Numbered from the stretch's first letter, positions 1-8,260 are shown. The stretch: 16,268 nt of DNA from QZKY01 sp964488675 (GCA_964488675.1 CAZAWA010000048.1:1-16268), one strand, 5' to 3'. Notes: generated by a model not told the origin, from the sequence alone. A program made the numbers and translations.

Positions 1-1520
1 ATGCATATTTTCCCGTACCGCAGACTGCTTAAATCCGGATGGTCCTTTACGCCATGCGGATCAACGCCAATCGCAACGGAAATGTCGTGAATTTCGTTGT
101 TTGCAAACAGGCGACCGCGATCTGTTTCCCATGAATTCAGCACCTTCCCGCGCAGAGGAAGAATAGCCTGAAATTCTTTGTCACGCCCCATCTTTGCCGA
201 CCCGCCCGCTGAATCACCTTCGACCAGAAATAGTTCGTTTCGCGTAATATCATCTGATTCGCAATCCGTGAGCTTTCCCGGCAAGACCGCGACGCCCGAA
301 GATTTTTTCTTCTCGACTTTTTGCGTTGTGCGTACGCGCGCTTGCGCCTGCCTGATGACCAGATCCGCCAGCTTGCGGCCGTGTTCTACATTCTGGTTTA
401 GCCATAGTTCGAGTGGCGGACGCACGAAGCCAGAGATCAGTCGCACCGCGTCTCGCGAATTCAGTCGTTCCTTGATTTGTCCCTGAAACTGCGGATCGAG
501 AACCTTCGCTGACAATACAAAGGAAGCGCGCGCGAAGACATCTTCCGACAGCAGTTTGACGCCCTTGGGCAGCAGAGAATGCATTTCGACGAAGTTGCGA
601 ACTGCACCGAACAGGCCATCACGCAAGCCTGATTCGTGCGTTCCGCCGGCCGTGGTCGGGATCAAATTCACGAAAGATTCGCGCACGAGAGCGCCTTCTT
701 CGGTCCAGGCCACTACCCACGCTGCGCCCTCGCCTTCGGCAAATCCTTCATGATCGGCCGTGGCATGCATTTCACCTTCAAAAAGCGGTATCAGTGTGTC
801 GCCATTCGAAGTTTGTGCCAGTGATTCCGAAAGGTATCCACGCAAACCCTGGTCGTACTGCCAAGTCTGACTTTCATTTTTTTTCTCATTTTGCAGCGTG
901 ACCTTCAGGCCGGGAAGAAGGATGGCTTTCGATCGCAGCAAATGCTGTAATTCCTGTTGCGGGATGAGCGCCGAATCAAAATATTTCGGGTTGGGCCAAA
1001 CGGTAACGCGCGTGCCGGATTTTTTTTCGTTGCGTGCAATTGGGCGCGCCTTTAAAGCCTGGGACACTTCGCCGTCGGCAAATGCCATCTGGTGCGCCTG
1101 ACCTTCACGCCAGACCAGAACTTCCAGTCGCGAAGAAAGGGCGTTCGTAACCGACACACCAACGCCGTGCAACCCGCCGGAAAAGGCATAGGCACCCTGT
1201 ATGCCCTTGTCGAATTTTCCCCCTGCGTGCAGACGGGAAAAAACGATTTCAACGGTCGATACCTTTTCTTCAGGATGGAGCCCGACAGGAATGCCGCGCC
1301 CATCATCTTCGACACTGATGCTGCCATCGGCGTTTTGCATGACGACAATATGGCTGCAGTGGCCGCCCAGCGCTTCATCGGATGCGTTGTCGATCACTTC
1401 CTGGATGATGTGCAAGGGGTTGTCAGTACGGGTATACATGCCCGGTCGTTGGCGGACAGGCTCCAGCCCTTTGAGAACGCGGATTGAGGATTCGCTATAG
1501 ATCGATTTGCGGGTTGCCAT
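1..1520 (-). CDS. parE: DNA topoisomerase IV subunit B (ParE), 3' end cut off by the window
   Basis: ATPase subunit of topoisomerase IV, which with ParC decatenates daughter chromosomes and relaxes supercoils in the cytoplasm. Reading from ATG at 1520, 506 codons are visible. The GHKL ATPase fold is complete: EVIDNASDEA with the catalytic Glu near residue 41, DDGRGIP at 72-78, and GGLHGVG at 115-121. The transducer domain follows, then the TOPRIM signature EGDSAGG starting at E434. The frame is still open at the window edge, in the segment ending RYGKIC, just before the expected second TOPRIM acidic motif (DxD). The rest of TOPRIM and the C-terminus are therefore outside the window. ParE is preferred over GyrB because of the short spacing and the N-terminal pattern around RPGMY, but GyrB-like paralogues are close; ParE is likely, not proven. 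The start matches the family's N-terminus (MATRKSIYSE). No strong Shine-Dalgarno is visible. A pair of DnaA-box-like sites lies 22-44 bases upstream. Confidence 0.95.
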   Translation of the reverse strand, partial: MATRKSIYSESSIRVLKGLEPVRQRPGMYTRTDNPLHIIQEVIDNASDEALGGHCSHIVVMQNADGSISVEDDGRGIPVGLHPEEKVSTVEIVFSRLHAGGKFDKGIQGAYAFSGGLHGVGVSVTNALSSRLEVLVWREGQAHQMAFADGEVSQALKARPIARNEKKSGTRVTVWPNPKYFDSALIPQQELQHLLRSKAILLPGLKVTLQNEKKNESQTWQYDQGLRGYLSESLAQTSNGDTLIPLFEGEMHATADHEGFAEGEGAAWVVAWTEEGALVRESFVNLIPTTAGGTHESGLRDGLFGAVRNFVEMHSLLPKGVKLLSEDVFARASFVLSAKVLDPQFQGQIKERLNSRDAVRLISGFVRPPLELWLNQNVEHGRKLADLVIRQAQARVRTTQKVEKKKSSGVAVLPGKLTDCESDDITRNELFLVEGDSAGGSAKMGRDKEFQAILPLRGKVLNSWETDRGRLFANNEIHDISVAIGVDPHGVKDHPDLSSLRYGKIC

Positions 1521-1541
1521 GGATTATTGGGTGATTACAAC

Positions 1542-1564
1542 TTGTCCACAGAGCTTGTGGATAA
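1542..1564 (-). promoter_or_regulatory. Two facing DnaA-box-like nonamers upstream of parE
   Basis: TTGTCCACA at 1542-1550 (plus strand) faces TTATCCACA at 1556-1564 (minus strand) across a 5-base spacer. The second is an exact match to the strong DnaA-box consensus TTATNCACA; the first differs by one base. The same bases form a 6-bp hairpin (TCCACA/TGTGGA). A weak -10-like TAAAAT sits at 1566-1571 on the minus strand, with a poor TTGCGA -35 at 1587-1592 (15-base spacer). If this promoter is used, the boxes would cover the transcription start. The sequence match is direct; regulation of parE by DnaA is inference. Confidence 0.45.
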
Positions 1565-1657
1565 AATTTTAGAAACAGTCAAAAAATCGCAATACATCAA
1601 GGGTGCGCCCGGCTTGCTCAAAAATAAGGCACGACAAAAAATTTGAACGGTTCAGGC

Positions 1658-2540
1658 TTATTGGCTCAACAGTTTCATGCCACGCTCAATGCCTGCGATG
1701 GTTAACGGAAACATCCGGTCTTTCATGATGTTTTTGACGATGACGATCGACTCACGATAGTCCCAGCTCTCTACGGGTTCAGGATTAAGCCAGATGAAGC
1801 GCGGGTAAGTCCCGACGAAACGATCCAGCCAGACGCTGCCGGACTCTTCATTGTCTTGTTCGACCGAGCCGCCCTTTGACAGCAGTTCTGCGGGCGCCAT
1901 CTTTGCGTCGCCGACGAAAATGACTCGCGTGTCCTTGCCGTTGCTGCGAATGATATCCCAAGTTGGCGTGCGTGCTTCATTGCGCAACCAGCTCCTTTTC
2001 CACAAATGTTCGTAAATACAGTTGTAAAAGTAAAAATACTCCATGTTTCGAAATTCAGATCTTGCCGACGAGAACAATTCGGCCATTAGTGCGGCATGCG
2101 CCGACATGGTGCTGCTGACATCAAGCAGTACCACCACCTTGAAACGGGTTTTGCGCTCAGTTTGCATCAGGATTTTCAGGAGCCCAGCATTGTCGGCTGT
2201 TTCCCTTAATGCGCCTGCCATGTCCAGTTCTTCCTCGGATGAGCCAACGCGAGTGTATTTTCGCAGGCGTTGCAGCGATCTTTTCAGGTTTCGGTTGTCA
2301 AGGGATTATCTGTGTCGTAATCGCGGCAGGCGCGCGCATCCCGGATTTGTTTGGCGAGCGCTTTGTCGAAACGGTCATGGCTGGTTTCACTCTTCGCTAG
2401 CGTCAAGCGTGCCAGATAGTAAAGCTTATCGATTGTCGGATGGATGACATTGTTCTGCAGGGCGTCAATAAGATCCAGATACTCCTTGATCGAGACGAGC
2501 CCCCGGCTTGCTTCAATTCAAGGAAGAAATCGATTAACAC
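1658..2540 (-). pseudogene. VWA-domain (CoxE-like) protein gene, frameshifted twice and internally shortened
   Basis: The gene reads from GTG at 2540 (AGAGG Shine-Dalgarno 5 bases upstream) to TAA at 1658. The opening VLIDFFLELKQAG is typical of a proteobacterial VWA-protein family. The frame is lost at a G5 run (2500-2504) and continues in the next frame as VSIKEYLDLIDALQ. It is lost again at a short A run (2289-2291), after which NLKRSLQRLRKY and the VWA domain follow. One extra base at each site would restore a single frame of about 294 residues. Family members, as I recall them, are near 390 residues. The missing part lies between FDKALAKQIRD and ARACRDYD, so an internal deletion is likely too. 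The MIDAS motif reads DVSST rather than D-x-S/G-x-S. The C-terminal part (GSVEQDNEESGSVWLDRF, then WLNPEP) is well kept. An internal ATG at 2221 with GAGGAAG 8 bases upstream could still give a 187-residue VWA fragment. Homopolymer sequencing errors are the main alternative for the frameshifts. Confidence 0.75.
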
Positions 2541-2694
2541 GGTTGCCTCTGCGTGGTGATTGGAGTCGGGAAAAATTGAGATCGGTTGAGGCGGGCAGAA
2601 CGATTGCCCCTAACTTAAAAAGTTGCTTTAAATATAACAAAATGGCTTGTTTTGATGTCTGCGAAGTATATTTAATAACAAGGAAGGGCGCTGA

Positions 2695-2793
2695 ATGGCG
2701 CAACAGTATAAAATCTGCCTGGGGCACGGTAGCATCACGACTGAAACAGCAATTACTCGGGAAATACTCGCGCATTGGTTGGAATTGCCATGA
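2695..2793 (+). CDS. Possible 32-residue small ORF upstream of the rimP promoter
   Basis: This frame runs from ATG at 2695 to TGA at 2791-2793, with AGGAAGG at 2681-2687 seven bases ahead, a good ribosome-binding site. The product would start MAQQYKICLGHG and end WLELP. I do not recognise it and see no membrane segment or motif. Its last codons overlap the -35 element of the rimP promoter, so transcription of this frame could interfere with that promoter. A weak promoter-like pair (TTGTTT 2647-2652, TTTAAT 2671-2676, spacer 18) lies upstream. A frame this short can arise by chance. The remainder of the gene-free stretch 2541-2784 holds only short weak inverted repeats (GGGCA/TGCCC near 2593-2610). 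Confidence 0.2.
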   Translation: MAQQYKICLGHGSITTETAITREILAHWLELP

Positions 2794-2813
2794 AACGAAC
2801 TTTCCGTTATAAT
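2785..2813 (+). promoter_or_regulatory. Sigma70 promoter of the rimP-nusA-infB operon
   Basis: TTGCCA at 2785-2790 and a perfect TATAAT at 2808-2813 are separated by 17 bases. The start of transcription would fall near 2820, giving a leader of about 128 bases before rimP. It is the best promoter match in the window and sits where the operon promoter is expected. Confidence 0.75.
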
Positions 2814-2830
2814 TCCCCACTTATGTGAAG

Positions 2831-2910
2831 TTGGCCCATAAATTATTTATGGTTAACGGAATAAAGTTACTTAAATGACGAGAAGATGGGCTGATGCCCA
2901 TTTTTTTTTT
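2831..2910 (+). terminator. Leader terminator with competing hairpins ahead of rimP (attenuator candidate)
   Basis: ATGGGC (2886-2891) and GCCCAT (2896-2901) form a perfect 6-bp stem around the loop TGAT, followed by an unbroken T run through 2910: a textbook intrinsic terminator between the promoter and rimP. Upstream, TTGGCCCAT at 2831-2839 can pair over nine positions (two of them G-U) with 2886-2894, which would break the terminator. A third hairpin, CCATAAA/TTTATGG (2836-2842 with 2846-2852), covers part of that antiterminator. The three structures exclude one another, as in attenuators. A rimP-leader attenuator has been proposed in other proteobacteria. NusA, encoded downstream, itself affects hairpin-dependent termination, so feedback is plausible. 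The pairings are seen in the sequence; regulation is inference. Confidence 0.7.
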
Positions 2911-2947
2911 CTTGTTTGAAAAGTGTTTTGTTGCCTGGAGAATCACT

Positions 2948-3436
2948 TTGCAACTGCAGGGTTTAATTGAAAAGACCGTTGCTGGACTCGGTTATGAGCT
3001 CGTCGACTTGGAGAGGGCAGGCCGTGGTTTGTTGCGCGTCTATATTGATGTTTTGCCGCAAGAAGCAGGACTCAAGGGCAGCATAACGGTCTTGGATTGC
3101 GAGAAGGTGAGTCATCAGCTTTCGCATCTTATGACGGTCGAGAATATCGATTATGAGCGGCTTGAGGTGTCGTCACCAGGCCTGGATCGGCCACTCAAGA
3201 AATTCTCGGATTTCGTCCGTTTTGCGGGCCTGGAAGCAACTATAAAACTTCGTCTTCCGGTAGCTGGTATGGCCAATCGGAAGTCATTTCAGGGCATTTT
3301 GCACGAGCCGGAAGGGGATGGCTTGAGGCTTGAGTTTGAAGGAAAAGATGGGCCGGCGATGTTGGAATTTACCCTCGCTGATGTGGACAAGGCACGCTTG
3401 GTGCCGCATGTGGATTTTAGGAGCCGAAAAGCATGA
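2948..3436 (+). CDS. rimP: Ribosome maturation factor RimP
   Basis: RimP helps assemble the 30S subunit in the cytoplasm. The 162-residue product starts MQLQGLIEKTVAGLGYELV and has the two-part family layout. An N-terminal alpha/beta domain includes DCEKVSHQLSHLMTVE and the family signature LEVSSPGLDRPL near residues 77-88. A C-terminal SH3-like barrel ends in ADVDKARLVP. TTG at 2948 is chosen as the start because GGAG at 2937-2940 is seven bases ahead and the length fits the family. The in-frame ATG at 2894 would lie in the loop of the leader terminator, has no ribosome-binding site, and would add an unlikely FFFLFEK-type leader. The stop codon overlaps the nusA ATG by four bases (ATGA), so the two are translationally coupled. 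Expression is probably controlled by the upstream promoter and leader hairpins. Confidence 0.96.
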   Translation: MQLQGLIEKTVAGLGYELVDLERAGRGLLRVYIDVLPQEAGLKGSITVLDCEKVSHQLSHLMTVENIDYERLEVSSPGLDRPLKKFSDFVRFAGLEATIKLRLPVAGMANRKSFQGILHEPEGDGLRLEFEGKDGPAMLEFTLADVDKARLVPHVDFRSRKA

Positions 3437-4992
3437 GTCTCGAAATTCTGCTGTTGGTTGATGCGCTGGCGCGCGAAAAGAATGTCGACAAGGATGTCGT
3501 CTTCAGCGCGCTTGAGCACGCGTTGGCGCTTGCAACCAAGAAGCGATATGAGGGCGACGCTGATATTCGCGTTGCAGTTGACCGCCAGACCGGTGAGACG
3601 AAATCGTTCCGCCGCTGGCATGTTGTGCCTGACGAGGCCGGATTGCAGTTGCCCGATCAGGAAATTCTGTTCTTTGAGGCAAAAGAAGAGTATCCGGATA
3701 TCGAGCTTGACGAGTACATTGAAGAGGAAATCGAATCGGTCGAATTCGGTCGCCGCTTTGCGCAGGACACCAAGCAGGTTGTCTTGCAACGCATTCGCGA
3801 TGCCGAGCGTGAGCAGATACTTTCCGATTTCATGGATCGCGGCGATTCCCTGGTGACGGGCACCATCAAGCGGATGGAGCGCGGTGATGCAATTGTCGAG
3901 TCAGGGAAAATTGAGGCAAGACTGCCGCGCGATCAGATGATACCGAAGGAAAACCTTCGCATAGGTGATCGCGTGCGTGCTTATATCCTCAGGATCGATC
4001 GAAATGTTCGTGGTCCGCAAGTGATCCTGTCACGGACAGCACCGGAGTTCATCATGAAGCTGTTCGAACTGGAAGTTCCGGAGATCGAGCAGGGATCGCT
4101 GGAAATCAAATCGGCCGCACGCGATCCGGGCGTTCGCGCCAAAATAGCAGTTTTTACCGCCGATCGGCGCATTGACCCGATCGGAACATGCGTAGGCATG
4201 CGCGGTTCGCGAGTTCAGGCTGTTACCGGCGAACTCGGCGGTGAACGGGTGGACATCGTTCTATGGTCAGAAGATCCGGCGCAGTTTGTGATCGGCGCGT
4301 TGGCTCCGGCAAATGTTTCTTCAATTCTGGTAGATGAGGACAAGCATGCGATGGATGTGGTTGTCGATGAGGACAACCTTGCGATCGCAATAGGACGCAG
4401 CGGACAGAATGTTCGGCTTGCATCAGACTTGACTGGATGGAAAATCAACATCATGACTGAGGATGAGTCCAAGGACAAATCTGCGGCTGAGACGGCAGTG
4501 ATTCGTTCGCTATTCATGGAAAAGCTCGATGTCGATCAGGAGGTGGCGGACATTTTGGTTGAGGAAGGTTTTGCCAGCCTTGAAGAGGTTGCCTATGTGC
4601 CGATCAGCGAGATGCTGGAAATTGAGGCCTTCGACGAAGACACGGTCAATGAATTGCGCAGTCGAGCGCGCGATGTGTTGGTAACAGACGCCATTGCGTC
4701 CGAAGAGGGCCTGGATGGGATGGAGGATGCGTTGCTCAATCTCGAGGGTATGGATCGCAGTATTGCCGGCAAGCTGGGTATGGCGGGCATCAAGACAGTC
4801 AAAGCGTTTGCCGGTTTGGCCTATGATGAGTTCGGCGCCATTCTTGCGCTGCCGATGGACCGGGTCCGGGAGTTGCTGACCAATGAATTTGATGATGTAA
4901 GCGATGAGGAAATGAAGCTGATCGACCTCAAGTACGACGAACATGCCAAGGCGATACAGGCAAAGGCATGGAGTCTGGCCGAAGCCAGTTGA
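3433..4992 (+). CDS. nusA: Transcription termination/antitermination factor NusA
   Basis: NusA binds RNA polymerase and nascent RNA and modulates pausing, intrinsic termination and rRNA antitermination. The 519-residue product has the full proteobacterial layout: polymerase-binding N-terminal domain (1-130), S1 domain (about 137-190, GDSLVTGTIKRMERGD onward), KH1 with GMRG at 255-258, and KH2 with GRSG at 321-324. Two C-terminal acidic/helix-hairpin-helix repeats follow (about 360-420 and 435-495), an arrangement found in E. coli-type NusA. ATG at 3433 overlaps the rimP stop and has AGGAG at 3419-3423. Infrequent internal odd features were looked for and not found. It lies second in the rimP operon, whose leader contains a hairpin terminator, the kind of element NusA acts on. 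Confidence 0.98.
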   Translation: MSLEILLLVDALAREKNVDKDVVFSALEHALALATKKRYEGDADIRVAVDRQTGETKSFRRWHVVPDEAGLQLPDQEILFFEAKEEYPDIELDEYIEEEIESVEFGRRFAQDTKQVVLQRIRDAEREQILSDFMDRGDSLVTGTIKRMERGDAIVESGKIEARLPRDQMIPKENLRIGDRVRAYILRIDRNVRGPQVILSRTAPEFIMKLFELEVPEIEQGSLEIKSAARDPGVRAKIAVFTADRRIDPIGTCVGMRGSRVQAVTGELGGERVDIVLWSEDPAQFVIGALAPANVSSILVDEDKHAMDVVVDEDNLAIAIGRSGQNVRLASDLTGWKINIMTEDESKDKSAAETAVIRSLFMEKLDVDQEVADILVEEGFASLEEVAYVPISEMLEIEAFDEDTVNELRSRARDVLVTDAIASEEGLDGMEDALLNLEGMDRSIAGKLGMAGIKTVKAFAGLAYDEFGAILALPMDRVRELLTNEFDDVSDEEMKLIDLKYDEHAKAIQAKAWSLAEAS

Positions 4993-5036
4993 ACCATCAA
5001 TTGACATCTCACGCGTCATAGAGAAAAGAGGACTGA

Positions 5037-7841
5037 ATGGCGAGTAGCAACAATGTTTCCCAATTTGCTGCTGAATTGAAAATGCCGGCCGATGTGCTGC
5101 TTGCGCAATTGCGCACGGCTGGCGTTGAAAAAAATTCTGCATCCGATCCGCTAACCAAGGAAGACAAAGAAAAGCTGCTTGGACATCTTCGTCGCGCCCA
5201 TGGCGCAGCGCCGGAAGGCGAGAAGAAGAAAATTACGCTGACCCGCAAGGAGACATCGGAAATCAAGCAGGCGGACGCGTCCGGCAAATCTCGCACGATT
5301 CAGGTCGAAGTCCGCAAGAAGCGCACCTTCGTGCAGCGGGAAGATCAAGTTGCAGAGCCGGTTCCGGCAAAAGTTCAGGCGCCCATCATCGATGAGGCAG
5401 AGCGAGCAAGGCGCGCAGAGGAAGCCAAGCGACAGGCTGACCTAATCGCCAGACAGGAATCGGATTTGCGCGAAAAGCAGGCGCATCTGGAAAGGCTCGA
5501 AGCTGAGAAGATAGCGCAGGCTAAGGCGGTGCAGCAGGCCAAAGAAGAGGCCGAGAAACAGGAAAAGAAGGCAACGAAGGCTGCGAAGGCTGCTGCCAAG
5601 GCAGAGGGAGAGGGTCAGCCCGTAGCAGATGGAAAGCGGGTCGCAGCCGATGAAGCAAAGAGGGTTGCCGAGAATGCTGCCGAGCAGATGGCGTCGACCG
5701 AGCGGGCGCGCAAAGCTGTTGAAGACGAGGTGGCGCAAATCAAGGCGATGATGAGCACACCGCGCAAGGTGGTCAAGGCGCCCGAACCTGTTCCTGTGCC
5801 TGCGAAAGTCGCAGAAGGAACGCTGCGCAAGCCAGCCGAGAAAAAACCCGGCGACAAAAAGGAAGAAAAGAAGCCGGCAGTTGCGGAGAAAAAATCCATC
5901 AAATCTGCTAATGTCTCCTCCACCTGGCAGGACGACAGCGCGAAAAAGCGGGGCGCCATCAAGACGCGCGGAGCGACGGGCGCACCAGGCGGCCGCGATG
6001 GCTGGCGCGGTAGCGGACCGAAGGGTCGTCGATCTTCACAATCCGACGACCGTGTTACAAATTTCCAGATGCCTACCGAAGCAGTCGTCAAGAATGTGCA
6101 TATCCCGGAAACGATAACGGTTGCTGAACTGGCGCACCAGATGTCGATCAAGGCTTCGGAGGTTATCAAGCAATTGATGAAGCTGGGCCAGATGGTCACG
6201 ATCAACCAGGTGCTCGATCAGGAAACGGCGATGATTCTGGTTGAGGAGATGGGTCATGTTGCGCACGCAGCAAAACTGGACGATGTTGAATCTTTGCTCG
6301 CAGAGCAAGGTACTCAGGCGAATTATATTTCCCTGCCACGCGCCCCGGTTGTTACGGTAATGGGTCATGTAGACCACGGCAAGACCTCTCTGCTCGATTA
6401 CATTCGTCGCACGAAGGTTGCTACAGGCGAAGCGGGTGGTATCACACAGCATATCGGTGCATACCATGTGCAAACCCCGCGTGGCATGATCACATTTCTT
6501 GACACACCGGGCCATGAGGCCTTTACCGCGATGCGCGCTCGTGGAGCACAGGCAACCGACATTGTCATCCTGGTGGTGGCGGCCGACGATGGCGTAATGC
6601 CCCAGACCAAGGAGGCGATTGCGCACGCAAAAGCCGCCGGCGTACCGCTGGTCGTGGCCATCAACAAGATGGACAAATCGGGTGCCAACAGGGATCGCGT
6701 TACGCAGGAATTGATTACCGAGCAGGTGATGCCGGAAGAATATGGCGGCGATTCGCCGTTTGTGCCGGTGTCCGCAAAAACCGGACTGGGTATCGATTCC
6801 CTGCTGGAGCAGGTATTGCTGCAGGCGGAGGTGCTGGAACTGACAGCGCCAGTGGATTCACCTGCCAAAGGCATCGTTATTGAGGCTCGCCTCGACAAGG
6901 GCAGAGGCCCTGTCGCCACGCTGCTGGTGCAGTCCGGCACGCTCAAACGGGGCGATGTGGTGCTGGCTGGTTCGTCTTATGGCCGCGTTCGCGGGATGAT
7001 TGACGAGACCGGCAAGAGCATACAGGAAGCTGGTCCTTGCATACCTGTCGAGATTCAGGGTTTGACCGGCGTTCCTGCCGCAGGCGAAGAGGTAATGGTT
7101 ATGGCCGATGAGCGCAAGGCGCGCGAAATCGCGCTGTTCCGTCAGGGCAAGTACCGCGATGTCAAGTTGGCCAAGCAGCACGCTGCCAAGCTGGAAAACA
7201 TGTTCGACCAGATTGCTGAAGGCGAGGTCAAGAACCTGCCGATGATCATCAAGACCGATGTGCAGGGTTCGCAGGAAGCGCTTTCTCACGCGATGCAGAA
7301 GCTTTCTACTGACGAGGTGCGCGTTCAAATTGTCCATGCAGCGGTAGGTGGCGTTTCCGAATCGGATGTCAACCTTGCTGCGGCCTCCAAGGCCGTCATC
7401 ATCGGTTTCAATGTTCGCGCCGATGTGCAGGCACGCAATCTTGCTGAAGCGAATGGCATTGATATTCGTTACTACAACATCATTTACGATGCAATCGACG
7501 AAGTTAAGGCGGCCATGTCGGGCATGCTGGCACCGGAAAAGCGCGAGAATGTCATCGGTCTGGTCGAAGTTCGTCAGGTCATTACGATCAGCCGCGTAGG
7601 CGCGATTGCCGGTTGCCAGGTACTGGAAGGCATGGTCAAGCGCGGATCGAATGTCCGCTTGCTGCGTGATAATGTCGTGATTTGGAACGGCGAAATCGAC
7701 TCGCTCAAACGATTCAAGGATGATGTTCGCGAGGTCAAGTCGGGCTTTGAATGCGGATTGACGCTCAAGAATTACAATGACATCAAGGAAGGTGATCAGC
7801 TTGAGGTGTTCGAGGTGCAGGAGATTGCGCGTACTTTGTAA
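5037..7841 (+). CDS. infB: Translation initiation factor IF-2
   Basis: GTPase that places initiator fMet-tRNA on the 30S subunit and promotes 70S joining. The 934-residue product begins with an IF2_N domain (1-56) and an IF2-associated segment (KKKITLTRKETSEIK). A long charged Ala/Lys/Glu-rich linker (about 110-330) follows, then a second IF2_N domain (about 342-420). The G domain has GHVDHGKT at 443-450, DTPGHE from 489, NKMD from 543 and SAK from 579. Domains II-IV follow, ending in LEVFEVQEIARTL. Length and order match long betaproteobacterial IF2. ATG at 5037 has AGAGGA at 5027-5032. The gap from nusA is 44 bases, with no terminator. Shorter isoforms from internal starts, as in E. coli, are possible but I cannot point to one. 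Confidence 0.98.
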   Translation: MASSNNVSQFAAELKMPADVLLAQLRTAGVEKNSASDPLTKEDKEKLLGHLRRAHGAAPEGEKKKITLTRKETSEIKQADASGKSRTIQVEVRKKRTFVQREDQVAEPVPAKVQAPIIDEAERARRAEEAKRQADLIARQESDLREKQAHLERLEAEKIAQAKAVQQAKEEAEKQEKKATKAAKAAAKAEGEGQPVADGKRVAADEAKRVAENAAEQMASTERARKAVEDEVAQIKAMMSTPRKVVKAPEPVPVPAKVAEGTLRKPAEKKPGDKKEEKKPAVAEKKSIKSANVSSTWQDDSAKKRGAIKTRGATGAPGGRDGWRGSGPKGRRSSQSDDRVTNFQMPTEAVVKNVHIPETITVAELAHQMSIKASEVIKQLMKLGQMVTINQVLDQETAMILVEEMGHVAHAAKLDDVESLLAEQGTQANYISLPRAPVVTVMGHVDHGKTSLLDYIRRTKVATGEAGGITQHIGAYHVQTPRGMITFLDTPGHEAFTAMRARGAQATDIVILVVAADDGVMPQTKEAIAHAKAAGVPLVVAINKMDKSGANRDRVTQELITEQVMPEEYGGDSPFVPVSAKTGLGIDSLLEQVLLQAEVLELTAPVDSPAKGIVIEARLDKGRGPVATLLVQSGTLKRGDVVLAGSSYGRVRGMIDETGKSIQEAGPCIPVEIQGLTGVPAAGEEVMVMADERKAREIALFRQGKYRDVKLAKQHAAKLENMFDQIAEGEVKNLPMIIKTDVQGSQEALSHAMQKLSTDEVRVQIVHAAVGGVSESDVNLAAASKAVIIGFNVRADVQARNLAEANGIDIRYYNIIYDAIDEVKAAMSGMLAPEKRENVIGLVEVRQVITISRVGAIAGCQVLEGMVKRGSNVRLLRDNVVIWNGEIDSLKRFKDDVREVKSGFECGLTLKNYNDIKEGDQLEVFEVQEIARTL

Positions 7842-7870
7842 TTTCATCTCATTTCAACGGAACGAGGATC

Positions 7871-8260
7871 ATGGCAAGGCACAGTAAGTCGATACCAGGG
7901 CGCGGTTTGCGCGTGGCCGACCAGATCCAGCGCGATTTGGCGGAAATCATCGCCTTTGAGCTGAAGGATCCGAGAGTGGGGCTGGTCACGATTAGCGAAG
8001 TGCAGGTCACGCCCGATTATGCTCACGCCAAAGTTTTTTTCACCACACTGATCGATGATCCCAAGGCCGTGCAGGCTACCGTGGAGGGATTGGTGAAGGC
8101 TGCCGGTTTCATCCGTGCGCAACTCGGCAAGCGCCTGCATATTCACACGCTGCCGCAACTAAACTTTGTGCATGACACATCGACGGTGCGCGGGATGGCG
8201 CTGTCCAACTTGATTGACCAGGCTAACGCCACTCGCGCAAAAGACGCCGACGAAGCCTGA
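7871..8260 (+). CDS. rbfA: Ribosome-binding factor A (RbfA)
   Basis: RbfA is a small KH-fold protein that binds immature 30S subunits and is needed for 16S 5'-end maturation, notably in the cold. The 129-residue product has the family's hallmarks: RVADQIQRDLAEIIAFELKDPRVG in the first 40 residues, VTISEVQVTPDYAHAKVFF in the middle, and the conserved LNFVHDTS near the C-terminus. Length is normal. GAGGA at 7864-7868 precedes ATG at 7871 by only two or three bases, a rather short spacing, but the N-terminus (MARHSKSIPGRGLRV) matches the family. It starts 29 bases after infB and belongs to the same operon. Confidence 0.97.
   Translation: MARHSKSIPGRGLRVADQIQRDLAEIIAFELKDPRVGLVTISEVQVTPDYAHAKVFFTTLIDDPKAVQATVEGLVKAAGFIRAQLGKRLHIHTLPQLNFVHDTSTVRGMALSNLIDQANATRAKDADEA

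Noticed and set aside
2894..2947. ATG at 2894 as the rimP start
   Set aside because: The ATG lies in the loop of the leader terminator, lacks a Shine-Dalgarno, and adds residues foreign to RimP; TTG 2948 has GGAG at good spacing.
5001..5006. TTGACA between nusA and infB as a promoter
   Set aside because: No -10 element is found at 16-18 bases downstream.
6858..7847. 329-codon minus-strand open frame inside infB
   Set aside because: Antisense shadow of the conserved IF2 C-terminal domains; no family signature or ribosome-binding site.
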